Source: Synechococcus sp. A18-25c
Lineage (GTDB): Bacteria > Cyanobacteriota > Cyanobacteriia > PCC-6307 > Cyanobiaceae
Length of the DNA: 64,000 bases
Assembly: GCF_014280035.1 (NCBI RefSeq)
Contig: NZ_CP047957.1
Span: 992,001 to 1,056,000 of the forward strand
Direction: 5' to 3'
The position numbers were made by a program, and so were the translations under genes. Shown in pieces: positions 17,567 to 25,028 of this stretch. The notes under the pieces are model-generated. The model was not told the DNA's origin and made no database searches. It was given only the letters and a program-made list of their open reading frames with translations. Every line of letters begins with the position of its first letter. Positions within the stretch are counted from its first letter, which is position 1.

Positions 17567-17655
17567 TGGTGGGGGCGGGGGGACTTGAACCCCCACAGGA
17601 CTTCCATCCCAAGCGATTTTAAGTCGCGTGCGTCTACCGATTCCGCCACGCCCCC
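17567..17655 (-). tRNA. tRNA-Leu (anticodon UAA), uninterrupted, CCA encoded
   Basis: Read on the minus strand, the acceptor stem GGGGGCG pairs with CGCCCCC, followed by A and an encoded CCA (17567-17569). The D arm carries GGCGGAATCGGTAGACGC. The anticodon loop CTTAAAA gives UAA. A variable arm of leucine type follows, then the T loop GTTCAAGTC. Many cyanobacteria interrupt this gene with a group I intron between the second and third anticodon-loop bases; no intron is present here. It lies 79 bases upstream of the GH63 start on the same strand. Confidence 0.95.
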
Positions 17656-17718
17656 CGGTGCACACCGGCCCCGTACCGGCATCCTAGATTCCTCCACGAA
17701 CAGCCTTCTGTAGTGACC

Positions 17719-17964
17719 ATGGAGACTCTTCTGAACGCGGTTTCCCTGGACACCCTTCTTGTGATTGCTGCCTACGCAGCTCTCGGCGCTGCTTATCTGG
17801 TGGTGGTGCCTTTGTTTCTTCTCCTCTGGATGAACAAACGCTGGACCGTCATGGGCAAAGTTGAGCGCCTGGGCATCTATGGATTGGTGTTTCTGTTTTT
17901 CCCGGGGATGATTCTCTTCGCCCCCTTCCTGAATTTCCGCCTTAGCGGTCAGGGTGAGGTCTGA
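17719..17964 (+). CDS. ndhL: NAD(P)H-quinone oxidoreductase subunit L
   Basis: An 81-residue subunit of the cyanobacterial NDH-1 complex in the thylakoid membrane. It has two membrane helices (about 11-38 and 51-70) and the diagnostic connection [20 protein letters not shown], ending [12 protein letters not shown]. The ATG at 17719 is preferred over the GTG 6 bases upstream. The downstream DUF3007 gene and trpA follow closely, an order I remember as usual in marine picocyanobacteria. Confidence 0.93.
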   Translation: METLLNAVSLDTLLVIAAYAALGAAYLVVVPLFLLLWMNKRWTVMGKVERLGIYGLVFLFFPGMILFAPFLNFRLSGQGEV

Positions 17965-17967
17965 TCG

Positions 17968-18306
17968 TTGACGCGTGCTGGAGTTCTGAAACTTGGACTG
18001 GGCCTGCTCGCTGCCGGAGGACTTGGTTACTGGCTGTTTGAAGCTTTGGGTCTGGAGGGATTTTCGGCTGGGATTGCAGCCGAAGCTCTGCTGGTTGTTG
18101 TGGTCGTTGTCTGGACTAGTTCCTATCTGTTCCGTGTGGTGACCGGTCGCATGACTTACATGCAGCAGCGACGGCGTTATCGCAGTGAGTACGACCAACT
18201 CACGGCGCAACAGCTGCAGGAGCGCTTTGATGCCTTGAGCCCAGAGGAACAGGAGGCTCTGATGGCTTCGATTTCTGCGGATCCAACTGAATCGGCGGCG
18301 GAGTGA
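17968..18306 (+). CDS. DUF3007 membrane protein
   Basis: A 112-residue protein with two membrane helices (about 6-25 and 38-60) and a charged cytosolic tail containing MTYMQQRRRYRSEYDQLT and LQERFDALSPEEQEALMA. It matches the cyanobacterial DUF3007 family, function unknown. It starts with TTG 3 bases after the ndhL stop, so coexpression and possibly a role linked to NDH-1 are likely. Confidence 0.82.
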   Translation: MTRAGVLKLGLGLLAAGGLGYWLFEALGLEGFSAGIAAEALLVVVVVVWTSSYLFRVVTGRMTYMQQRRRYRSEYDQLTAQQLQERFDALSPEEQEALMASISADPTESAAE

Positions 18307-18351
18307 ACTCAGCCGCCACCTAGGCTCGCCTGCATCGTCCAACCTGAGTCT

Positions 18352-19158
18352 GTGACCGTTCAGCCCTCACGCATTGCCGAGGTCTTCGTGAAGACTGCCC
18401 GTGAGCAGCGACTGGCGCTGATGCCATTCGTGATGGCCGGTGACCCTGATCTGCAGAGCACGGCTGATGTGCTGCTCAGTCTTCAGGCCCATGGTGCTGA
18501 TGTTGTTGAACTGGGTATCCCCTATAGCGACCCATTGGCCGATGGACCGGTGATCCAGGCCGCGGCGCACCGTGCACTCGAGCAGAAGACAACACCTGTG
18601 AGGGTGCTTGAGATGCTGCAGGGATTGCGCGACAGGCTCACGATGCCTGTGGTGCTGTTCACATACAGCAATCCCTTGCTCAATCGCGGCCCGGAACGGT
18701 TTTTCTCTGAAGCGGCAGCCGCCGGTGTTGCCGGTTTGGTGGTGCCGGATCTTCCTCTCGAGGAAGCGGAACGTCTGTCTCCCTTGGCATCAGAACAAGG
18801 CCTGGATCTGGTGCTTCTGGTTGCCCCCACAACGCCGGAGCAGCGGATGCAGCGCATCGCTACCTCCAGTCGCGGTTTCACTTATTTGGTGAGCGTCACG
18901 GGTGTCACAGGTGAACGGGCATCCATGCAAGATCGTGTGGGACAGCTGGTTGGATCCCTGAAGGGCTGTGATAGTGGACCGGTGGCCGTTGGTTTTGGGA
19001 TTTCCGGACCCGACCAGGTGCGACAAGTGCGCGAGTGGGGCGCTGATGGCGCCATTGTCGGCAGTGCGCTGGTGAAACGCATTGCCGCTGCACAACCAGG
19101 TTGCGCAGCGGCAGAGGCGGGTGAATTTTGCCAAGAGCTTCGCGCTGCTGCCGGCTGA
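18352..19158 (+). CDS. trpA: Tryptophan synthase alpha chain
   Basis: Cytosolic enzyme that cleaves indole-3-glycerol phosphate to indole and glyceraldehyde 3-phosphate, partner of TrpB. The family signature [20 protein letters not shown] contains the catalytic Asp; the catalytic Glu is also in this region. The phosphate-binding loop is [11 protein letters not shown] and [12 protein letters not shown] closes the barrel. The 268-residue length is normal. It starts with GTG. The stop is 3 bases from the end of the convergent cyAbrB gene. Confidence 0.97.
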   Translation: MTVQPSRIAEVFVKTAREQRLALMPFVMAGDPDLQSTADVLLSLQAHGADVVELGIPYSDPLADGPVIQAAAHRALEQKTTPVRVLEMLQGLRDRLTMPVVLFTYSNPLLNRGPERFFSEAAAAGVAGLVVPDLPLEEAERLSPLASEQGLDLVLLVAPTTPEQRMQRIATSSRGFTYLVSVTGVTGERASMQDRVGQLVGSLKGCDSGPVAVGFGISGPDQVRQVREWGADGAIVGSALVKRIAAAQPGCAAAEAGEFCQELRAAAG

Positions 19159-19161
19159 GGA

Positions 19162-19533
19162 TCATTCGTCGTCTTCGTCCGCGCCGCCAACAGGAACCAA
19201 GCGAATTTGCTTGCGCCCCAATTTGATCTCAAACTCATCACCGGGTTGGAGATCCAACATGGCGGTGTAGGCCTTACCAATCAAGAGATTGCCGTTGCCT
19301 TGAACTGTCGCGACGTAGGAGAGTTTGCGACCACCTTTGCCGATAACGCTGGTACCGGTTGGACCGAGATTGACTCCCTTGGCTTCAAGCAGAGCTTCGT
19401 AGAACGCTGTGAAGTTGAGACGCTCACCACCATTCTTCTTGTCAGAGACATAGCCACAGGCACGGACGAGATCGGACTTGCTGACATCACCAAGTTCCTT
19501 GACCTTGTTCAGCAGATCGCTGCCTGTGAGCAT
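19162..19533 (-). CDS. Cyanobacterial AbrB-type transcription regulator
   Basis: A 123-residue cyAbrB protein, a cyanobacterium-specific family of DNA-binding regulators linked to nitrogen, carbon and redox control. The N-terminal part LTGSDLLNKVKELGDVSKSD is characteristic. The AbrB-like DNA-binding domain sits at the C-terminus (SYVATVQGNGNLLIGKAY to FEIKLGRKQIRLVPV), the reverse of Bacillus AbrB, as is normal in this family. An acidic tail follows. The upstream region carries palindromes that could serve autoregulation. Confidence 0.92.
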   Translation of the reverse strand: MLTGSDLLNKVKELGDVSKSDLVRACGYVSDKKNGGERLNFTAFYEALLEAKGVNLGPTGTSVIGKGGRKLSYVATVQGNGNLLIGKAYTAMLDLQPGDEFEIKLGRKQIRLVPVGGADEDDE

Positions 19534-19611
19534 GATTTTTTAAAAACATCAACTTTATGAACATAGCTGTTGGTATGCACCATGTGCCATTCTTTTAGGC
19601 GCTTAAGTGCC
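19534..19611. promoter_or_regulatory. Short palindromes between cyAbrB and the YciI-like gene
   Basis: The divergent gap holds two small symmetrical sequences. One, TGATTTTTTAAAAACATCA, touches the cyAbrB start codon (19533-19551). The other, GGCGCTTAAGTGCC (19598-19611), is a near-perfect palindrome with one mismatched pair. Both are in an AT-rich stretch suited to promoters and regulator binding. No sites for known regulators are recognised. Confidence 0.3.
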
Positions 19612-19627
19612 ACTTGACGACGAAACT

Positions 19628-19897
19628 ATGGCTCGCTTTGTGCTCTGGGGAACCTATTGCGAAAATGCTCTTCAAAAAAGAGAGCCCTTTCGAGATGAGC
19701 ATCTCAATCGTCTGAACCAGCTCAAAGAAAGCGGAACTCTGATCACACTGGGACCCACGGAAGGAAGCACCCATGTGTTTGGAGTGTTTGAGTCAGACTC
19801 CCTCTCCAGCGTCCGTGCGTTGTTAGAGGCCGATGTGTATTGGCGAGAAGGAATCTGGACCCAATTAGACGTTTATCCCTGGATCCAGGCATTTTGA
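19628..19897 (+). CDS. YciI-like (YCII-related) protein
   Basis: An 89-residue ferredoxin-like-fold protein of the YCII family, starting MARFVLWGTYCENAL and containing REPFRDEHLNRL and VRALLEADVYWREGIW. Conserved His and Asp in this family form a putative active site, though the function is unknown in most members. ATG at 19628 suits the fold; the frame is open to a GTG at 19607. The 3' end overlaps the convergent cytochrome gene by 25 bases. Confidence 0.82.
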   Translation: MARFVLWGTYCENALQKREPFRDEHLNRLNQLKESGTLITLGPTEGSTHVFGVFESDSLSSVRALLEADVYWREGIWTQLDVYPWIQAF

Positions 19898-20202
19898 GCT
19901 TGTTCCCAGATCCAATCGGCGACGATGACTTCATTGCCTTCACCGAGAGCCTCGGCATAACCGCTCATTTGACCGATGCCTGTGCGGGCGATCGCAGCGA
20001 TTGCCTCCGCATTGTTGATGCCTTGTTTCTCCAGGGCCTTCAGTTTCAACGTCTTTCCCCGACGGATAATGTTTCCGCCATTGGGGTGGCACCCCGCACA
20101 GTGGAGATCGAAGAGGTCTGCACCTGATGGGGGAAGCGCAAGGGTCTCAGTAGGCCAAAGCAGTGCCAACGCCAGCATCACCGACATGATCAACGAGAGC
20201 AT
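19873..20202 (-). CDS. c-type cytochrome, cytochrome c6-like, secreted
   Basis: A 109-residue exported cytochrome. A signal peptide of about 22 residues ends in TLAL. The heme motif is CAGCH (Cys35, Cys38, His39) and the likely second axial ligand is Met79 in GQMSGY. The sequence DLFDLHCAGCHPNGGNIIRR and the C-terminal VADWIWEQAQNAW resemble cytochrome c6-like or c6C proteins of cyanobacteria, which carry electrons in the lumen. It differs from the canonical c6 gene at 39901, whose ligand motif is AMPAF. Which redox partners it serves is not visible. Confidence 0.85.
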   Translation of the reverse strand: MLSLIMSVMLALALLWPTETLALPPSGADLFDLHCAGCHPNGGNIIRRGKTLKLKALEKQGINNAEAIAAIARTGIGQMSGYAEALGEGNEVIVADWIWEQAQNAWIQG

Positions 20203-20267
20203 GCATCCACCTCTGTTGTTGTGTTCAGTGTGCCTGGCGGCAGCTCGGTGAGAGCTGTTTCGGAAGT

Positions 20268-20299
20268 CGGCACTGGCTTGGATCGCGGCACTGGCTTGG
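20268..20299. repeat. Tandem direct repeat of 14 bases
   Basis: CGGCACTGGCTTGG occurs at 20268-20281 and again at 20286-20299, just upstream of the Nif11-cupin gene and its GAGGA ribosome binding site. This may be a chance duplication or a paired operator. Confidence 0.4.
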
Positions 20300-20330
20300 C
20301 AGGATTGGCTCCACTCCGAGGAAAGGCTTG

Positions 20331-20882
20331 ATGGCGGAGGACGATCTAAACCGCTTTCTGCACAAAGTTGAACAACTCAATGCTTTGGTGAGCAGCCTTG
20401 AGACGGACGACGAGCGGCGTCGGTTGCTGGCGGCCTGCTCTGATCACAATGCGGTGGTGACACTCGCTGCGGAGTGGGGCTACAGCATTGGTCGCCGCTG
20501 GGGAGAACAACCCTCCGGTCCCACGGATTCCAACAACCTGTTGAGATCAACAGCGGCGCTGGCGGGTGAGGAGGTTGAGCAGCTGCTGTGTTCAGGCCAA
20601 GGCTGGCGTTTGGTGCGGATTCACTCCAATGGAGCCAGCAGCCCTGAAGGTTTTTGGTATGAGCAGGAGGAGCATGAATGGCTCACGATTCTCAAAGGCA
20701 GTGCCCGTTTGCGCCTGATGGATCCTGATGCTTGGGTGGATCTCAGTGTCGGGGATCAGCTGACGTTGCCATCCGGTCGTCGTCATCGTGTTGAGAGGAC
20801 CGATCCGGATCCTGGAACGATCTGGCTGGTTCTCTACTGGAAGGATGGTTCAGACGTCCCTCCGGTTGCATCGCTCGTTTGA
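20331..20882 (+). CDS. Nif11-like domain fused to a cupin domain
   Basis: A 183-residue protein. Residues 1-55 look like a Nif11 domain (MAEDDLNRFLHKVEQLNALV, then HNAVVTLAAEWGYSIGR). Residues 90-175 are a cupin: WRLVRIHSNGASSPEGFWYE with the E-HEWLTILKG first motif, then LRLMDPDAWVDLSVGDQLTL and the histidine-bearing second motif LPSGRRHRVERTDP. The Nif11 module usually occurs alone or as a peptide leader, so this fusion suggests a sensing or binding role. GAGGA 7-12 bases before ATG 20331 supports the start. The 3' end overlaps the convergent PsiE-like gene by 140 bases. Confidence 0.78.
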   Translation: MAEDDLNRFLHKVEQLNALVSSLETDDERRRLLAACSDHNAVVTLAAEWGYSIGRRWGEQPSGPTDSNNLLRSTAALAGEEVEQLLCSGQGWRLVRIHSNGASSPEGFWYEQEEHEWLTILKGSARLRLMDPDAWVDLSVGDQLTLPSGRRHRVERTDPDPGTIWLVLYWKDGSDVPPVASLV

Positions 20883-21300
20883 CGAGCCAGTACGCGCCTG
20901 CCAGTGCAATGGCGGACAGGCCAATGCCGACCAGCAATTGCGGCTTGTCATCAGAGGATGCAGGCAGAACAATCACCTTTCGGGCCACAGCAGTGAGGGC
21001 TGTGACCAGCACCAACTCGATCTGCACGACATGGCGACGCAGATAGCTGGTGATGTTCTGCAGAACTTCCAGCGCAATCAGCACGGTGAGTAAATCACCG
21101 AGGATCCTGATCAAGCCATCACCCAGCCAATAGGCATCCTGTTCCGTTGTGATCAGGGCTAGAGCGACGCGGATGGTGAGTTGCACGATGGCCGCGGCGA
21201 TCACCACGGCTGTGATCACGGTGAGAAGGATGGCAACCTGCTTTTCGCCGGCATCCACCCACTGCAGAAAGCTGCGACGTTTAGGGCGCTGGTGAGCCAC
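20743..21300 (-). CDS. PsiE-like membrane protein
   Basis: A 185-residue protein resembling the phosphate-starvation-inducible PsiE family. It has four membrane helices (about 20-45, 65-85, 92-112 and 122-142) with the conserved TVLIALEVLQNITSYLRRHVV and LVTALTAVARKVIVL. The last 40 or so residues are polar and fully overlap the antisense end of the Nif11-cupin gene. The function is not established. Confidence 0.82.
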   Translation of the reverse strand: MAHQRPKRRSFLQWVDAGEKQVAILLTVITAVVIAAAIVQLTIRVALALITTEQDAYWLGDGLIRILGDLLTVLIALEVLQNITSYLRRHVVQIELVLVTALTAVARKVIVLPASSDDKPQLLVGIGLSAIALAGAYWLVKRAMQPEGRLNHPSSREPARSFQDPDRSSQHDDDDRMATSADPRH

Positions 21301-21305
21301 GTCGA

Positions 21306-21557
21306 TCAGTTGTTAAAGGGGTCGTAGTAAGGCTTGGCCGGAGTATCACCGGGAGGATTCACGATCTTGGTGTCGCAGGTGACGGAACCATCAGCAGCTT
21401 CCACGCAGTTGGTGGGCACGACGGTGCTTTCAGCGCCGGTTTTGCTGTTGGGACCCAGTAGCCACACTTCAGAGGAAGCCAGGGCTCCCTGGGAAAAGAC
21501 TGCGCAGCCTGTTGCAAGCAGGCTGATGCCAAGCAGTCGTTGCATCAACGGAGCCAT
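21306..21557 (-). CDS. Small secreted protein of unknown function
   Basis: An 83-residue protein, not recognised. It has a signal peptide (MAPLMQRLLGISLLATGCAV) with a cleavage site near ALASS. The mature part contains two cysteines (PTNCVEAADGSVTCDTK) that probably pair, and a Pro/Tyr-rich end. A second ATG at 21545 is possible. It lies 5 bases downstream in the gap before the PsiE-like gene on the same strand. Confidence 0.65.
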   Translation of the reverse strand: MAPLMQRLLGISLLATGCAVFSQGALASSEVWLLGPNSKTGAESTVVPTNCVEAADGSVTCDTKIVNPPGDTPAKPYYDPFNN

Positions 21558-21597
21558 GTCAAAACAATGGTTTTCACCATGTTGCCTGGGATTGTCA

Positions 21598-21933
21598 TCA
21601 GCTGGCGCAGTCGTCTCGAATTTCCTGCAAGAGAAGGTCCAGCTGGCCGAAGGGGTCTGGGTCGAGGTTGGCCACCTTGCGTGTTGTTGAAGCGGCAGTC
21701 CCCTCGCCGTCACTGCTGGCCCATTCCGCTTCAATGGCGCAGAGACGTGCGGCCACGCGTGGCATGCCACCGAGTCTGTGATCCCGTTCCAGCACTTCCA
21801 TCAGGGCTGGCATGCGTGTGGAGGTGGCCCGCAGGCTGCGCCTAAGGTCCGACTGGGTTCGTCCCTGATGTTTGAGCCAATCTTTCAGCAGGGAAGCCAG
21901 ATCGTCCTCAAGCTTGGGAGACCAGACAGTCAT
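21598..21933 (-). CDS. Conserved hypothetical protein
   Basis: A 111-residue helical protein, not assigned. It begins MTVWSPKLEDDLASLL and includes KDWLKHQGRTQSDLRRSLRA, which looks like an HTH-type helix pair, then LMEVLERDHRLGGMPRVAAR. The ATG overlaps the stop of the DUF1232 gene by ATGA, so the two are translationally coupled. It might be a DNA-binding protein, but no full HTH signature is visible. Confidence 0.65.
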   Translation of the reverse strand: MTVWSPKLEDDLASLLKDWLKHQGRTQSDLRRSLRATSTRMPALMEVLERDHRLGGMPRVAARLCAIEAEWASSDGEGTAASTTRKVANLDPDPFGQLDLLLQEIRDDCAS

Positions 21934-22319
21934 GGATGAGCGATCGGGAACCATCGATCCAGTTTGCGTTGCGCTCGTTGACGGATTTCGGGAGTGATGT
22001 GATTTCGGCACAGACCCAAAACGGCCGTGATCGCCACGAGATCATCGCTGAAGCCAGCCACAGGCAGAAAATCGGGCACCAGATCTGTTGGAAGCAGCAG
22101 GTATGTGAGCGCAGCAAGGAGGGTCAGGCGTGCCTGAGCCGGAGTGTTGGGATCCAGCAACATCTCCATGGCTTCTAAGGCCGGTCGTGCAATCGATCGA
22201 CCGGCCTGCTGCAGCAGTCGTTTGAACGCCGGCTCATCGATGACCTCGCTGTCAATCACTTCAGCGTCAATGGCCTCCGCCGTGAAGTCAGGCGTGCCAG
22301 AACTCGAGCCAAAGGCCAT
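21930..22319 (-). CDS. DUF1232 (YkvA-like) protein
   Basis: A 129-residue protein with the DUF1232 core LTLLAALTYLLLPTDLVPDF followed by LPVAGFSDDLVAI at about 70-103, preceded by an acidic N-terminus. The family is small, membrane-associated and of unknown function. It lies downstream of the sigma factor gene on the same strand. Confidence 0.82.
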   Translation of the reverse strand: MAFGSSSGTPDFTAEAIDAEVIDSEVIDEPAFKRLLQQAGRSIARPALEAMEMLLDPNTPAQARLTLLAALTYLLLPTDLVPDFLPVAGFSDDLVAITAVLGLCRNHITPEIRQRAQRKLDRWFPIAHP

Positions 22320-22365
22320 GGTGACGACTGCAGGGAACGGACATCGCCATTCTCCCGCCTTTGCT

Positions 22366-22387
22366 GGATTGCATGGGTAGGCAATCC
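22366..22387. other. Perfect 7-bp hairpin between sigma factor and DUF1232 genes
   Basis: GGATTGC, an 8-base loop, then GCAATCC. It lies just downstream of the sigma factor gene on the minus strand. No T-run follows, so it could be a weak terminator, a processing site or chance. Confidence 0.3.
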
Positions 22388-22412
22388 GACAGGAGCGTGG
22401 TCGGGTTGCCGA

Positions 22413-23339
22413 TCAGACGTTCATCTCCACAAGACCGTGCTGAACGCCTGTTTTGCGCAGTTTGCGCAGGGCGCGTTGGACGACCTGACGGCAGTATTCA
22501 CGACTGCAGTTCATGTGACGTGCCACCTCGGCAAGGGTGCGCCATTCATGGCTGCCATCGAGACCAAAACGCAGCATCACCACAGTGCGTTCTTTGGGGG
22601 TGAGGTTGGATTTGTCCAACAACTTCCAGGCTGAAGCGGTGCGCTCCGCAATTTCCGCACGCTCCATCGGTGGAATTTCGTCGCTAGGAAGCACATCCAC
22701 TAATTCAGAAGGATCGGATTTTGACTTCACAACACCCTGAAGGCTGACGGTCACGCTGCGCAGCTCGCAACCCAGAAGATCTTCCACTTCATGGAGAGGA
22801 AGGTCCATGGCTTCGGATAATTGCTGGGCTGTGGGTGACAGGCCGTTGGACTGCATCAGCCGGGCCTTGGCCGCCCTTAATTTTGTGAGCTTTTCATTCA
22901 CATTCACGGGAATACGAATGGTGCGGCTTTGTGTCGATAGCGCTCGGTTCAACCCCTGGCGAATCCACCAATAGGCATAGGTAGAAAAACGGTGTCCACG
23001 AGTTGGGTCATATTTTTCGACGGCACGCGTCAATCCCAGCGTGCCTTCTTGAATCAGGTCAAGAAGGTCAAGCCCCTTGCCTTGATACCGCTTTGCCAAG
23101 TTGACCACGAGCCGGAGATTGGCAGTGATCATGTGGTTCTTGGCTTTTTCTCCACGCTTAATTGTTCGTTTCTCTTCATCGTTGTAGCAACATGCCGGAC
23201 CGCTCCCTCCGGCAAGATGGCAGCGTTCTGTTAGAGCAACCATGGCCTGCACTTTGCGGCCCATGGTGAGCTCCTGTTCAGGTGTCAGAAGTTGATGTCT
23301 GCCAATCTCGCCGAGAAATGCACTCAGGGAGCTCACCAT
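22413..23339 (-). CDS. RNA polymerase sigma factor, group 2 (RpoD-like)
   Basis: A 308-residue sigma-70 family protein. Region 1.2 is SLSAFLGEIGRHQLLTPEQE. Region 2 includes NLRLVVNLAKRYQGKGLDLL and FSTYAYWWIRQGLNRAL. Regions 3 and 4 follow, with the HTH RTLAEVARHMNCSREYCRQV. Region 1.1 is missing, which marks an alternative group 2 factor. A short Cys-containing insert (CHLAGGSGPACC) sits between 1.2 and 2.1. The ATG at 23339 is preferred over a GTG one codon upstream. The upstream gap is AT-rich. Confidence 0.93.
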   Translation of the reverse strand: MVSSLSAFLGEIGRHQLLTPEQELTMGRKVQAMVALTERCHLAGGSGPACCYNDEEKRTIKRGEKAKNHMITANLRLVVNLAKRYQGKGLDLLDLIQEGTLGLTRAVEKYDPTRGHRFSTYAYWWIRQGLNRALSTQSRTIRIPVNVNEKLTKLRAAKARLMQSNGLSPTAQQLSEAMDLPLHEVEDLLGCELRSVTVSLQGVVKSKSDPSELVDVLPSDEIPPMERAEIAERTASAWKLLDKSNLTPKERTVVMLRFGLDGSHEWRTLAEVARHMNCSREYCRQVVQRALRKLRKTGVQHGLVEMNV

Positions 23340-23581
23340 CACATGTTGCCTTGGGTTCTTTGAACCTAGGGCGAATGTCTTTTCATTTTGCGCGTGTAAT
23401 AAAGACTGCGGAATTCACATTTTAGACGTAATTTTGAATTTGTTCCGAATTTCGATTTTGTTCGGAGTGTGATCGAAATTGCTTCAGGTTTCTTCAAGGC
23501 ACGCGCGTCTGCTCGTTGGCGTGTTGACGCCGGTCAATCCATGCAGTCGCTACTGTCACCACTGGTTATCGCACTGATTCC
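23340..23581. promoter_or_regulatory. AT-rich divergent intergenic region of sigma factor and DUF2214 genes
   Basis: About 240 bases with much lower GC than the surroundings, including a TTTTCATTTTGCGCGTGTAA stretch and several AT blocks. Both flanking genes read outwards, so promoters for each must lie here. I cannot assign exact -10 or -35 boxes. Confidence 0.45.
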
Positions 23582-24073
23582 ATGCCACTGGCCACTGTGC
23601 TGACTCCAGAAATCGCCAAGAGTGCTGGCGTGGCCTACGTGCATTACCTGAGCTTCATGCTCTGCTTTGCAGCACTGGTGGTTGAGCGCCGACTAATCCG
23701 TCCTGACCCTGATCGACGGACAGCCACCACCATGGTGATCACCGACATCATCTATGGCATCGCCGCATTGGCCCTGCTGGTGAGTGGGATCTTCCGGGTG
23801 CTCTACTTCGGTCAGGGGAGTGAGTTCTACACCCAGAACCCCTTGTTTTGGTGGAAGGTTGGCCTCTACCTGAGCGTTGGTGGTCTCTCGCTTTATCCCA
23901 CCGTCACTTACATCCTCTGGGCAATTCCTTTGCGCAAAGGTGAACTTCCCAATGTCAGTGAAGCCCTGGCCACCCGTCTGGGCTGGATCATCAATGTGGA
24001 GCTGGTGGGTTTTGCTCTGGTGCCCCTGTTGGCAACACTGATGGCGCGAGGTGTCGGACTTCCTGCGGTTTAG
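23582..24073 (+). CDS. DUF2214 membrane protein
   Basis: A 163-residue inner-membrane protein with four helices (about 18-36, 50-70, 85-107 and 135-158). It matches the DUF2214 family (YVHYLSFMLCFAALVVERRL, ALLVSGIFRVLYFGQG). Conserved His, Arg and Tyr in helices recall heme- or redox-associated proteins, but the function is unknown. The metallopeptidase gene starts 8 bases downstream. Confidence 0.82.
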   Translation: MPLATVLTPEIAKSAGVAYVHYLSFMLCFAALVVERRLIRPDPDRRTATTMVITDIIYGIAALALLVSGIFRVLYFGQGSEFYTQNPLFWWKVGLYLSVGGLSLYPTVTYILWAIPLRKGELPNVSEALATRLGWIINVELVGFALVPLLATLMARGVGLPAV

Positions 24074-24081
24074 ATCGTTCA

Positions 24082-24753
24082 GTGATTCCTGCTGAAGTCT
24101 GCCCTCCAGCCCAAGACGTCAGGATTCTGGAGGGTGAAACGCTGAATGCCTTGTCAGCTGCTCAGGCACCTGGATATGGAACCAGTTTGGCCACATCTCG
24201 GTTCGGCATTCCTTCCCTGCCCCGGTGGTGCGTCTGGGTCGAACCCTCCAGTGGCCTTGAACCCGATCGCTGGGAGCAGCGCTGGATCAACAGTGTCGAT
24301 CAAGCGTTGAGCGCATGGTCAACGCTGCTGCCGATCACGCGGGTCGAGGATCCGCGTCAAGCGCATGTGCGCGTGGAGCGCCGGCGACCACCGTTGCGTG
24401 ACGTCGCTGGCCAGTGGAGAGCTAGTAACGGTCGTGCTTTGCTTCAAATCCTGGAGGTGCGTCGCCAGGATGTGTGGAGATTGGAGCCACGCGTCACGGT
24501 TTTGGTGTCTCCCGAACTGCGTGCGCAGTCGCTTCAAGCCACGGCTTTGCACGAGCTTGGCCATGCATTTGGTCTTTGGGGGCATAGCGATACTCCCGCC
24601 GATGCTTTGGCGCCGGTGCAAGGTGCTGCGCCGGTGCTGAGGCCGTCGGATGGCGATCGACGAACGTTGGATTGGCTGCGTCAGCAGCCGACACGCTTTG
24701 GTGCTGAGGTTGAGCCAGAAGCGTCTCGCGATGACGTTGAATCGCCACGCTGA
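24082..24753 (+). CDS. Small zinc metallopeptidase (metzincin-like)
   Basis: A 223-residue protein with a textbook metzincin zinc motif ALHELGHAFGLWGHSD (HExxHxxGxxxH) at about 152-166, which gives three zinc histidines and the catalytic Glu. The N-terminal half (PRWCVWVEPSS, then RWINSVDQALSAWSTLLPI) resembles the predicted Zn-dependent protease group of cyanobacteria. No clear signal peptide is seen. It starts with GTG. The substrate is unknown. The following 275 bases to the pentapeptide gene are AT-rich with nothing else recognised. Confidence 0.8.
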   Translation: MIPAEVCPPAQDVRILEGETLNALSAAQAPGYGTSLATSRFGIPSLPRWCVWVEPSSGLEPDRWEQRWINSVDQALSAWSTLLPITRVEDPRQAHVRVERRRPPLRDVAGQWRASNGRALLQILEVRRQDVWRLEPRVTVLVSPELRAQSLQATALHELGHAFGLWGHSDTPADALAPVQGAAPVLRPSDGDRRTLDWLRQQPTRFGAEVEPEASRDDVESPR

Positions 24754-25028
24754 TCCAAGCTGGTGCGCTGACCCTTTCTCGGACAGCAGTTTCAAAACCA
24801 GGACTGCTATCTCGTCTAGTTAACAAAGCAATGGGTGCGCAAAATTTTTTAATCCAAATCTTGCTGTTTAGAGAAGCTTATTGGTTCAGTTTTGTGAGGG
24901 ATTAGGCGTTTACGAAATTGCGGCATCGTCTTCGTCTTGATTCTGGCTATGCGTGTGATCGTTTGGCCACATTGAATTTCGGCAGTGAGTCAAATTTGCT
25001 ATTGATTTGATGTAAAAGTTTGATCTCC

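Noticed and set aside
17488-18342. N-terminal extension of the GH63 frame to 1182 residues
   Set aside because: It would read through the tRNA-Leu gene and the opposite-strand ndhL and DUF3007 genes. The family start fits 17487.
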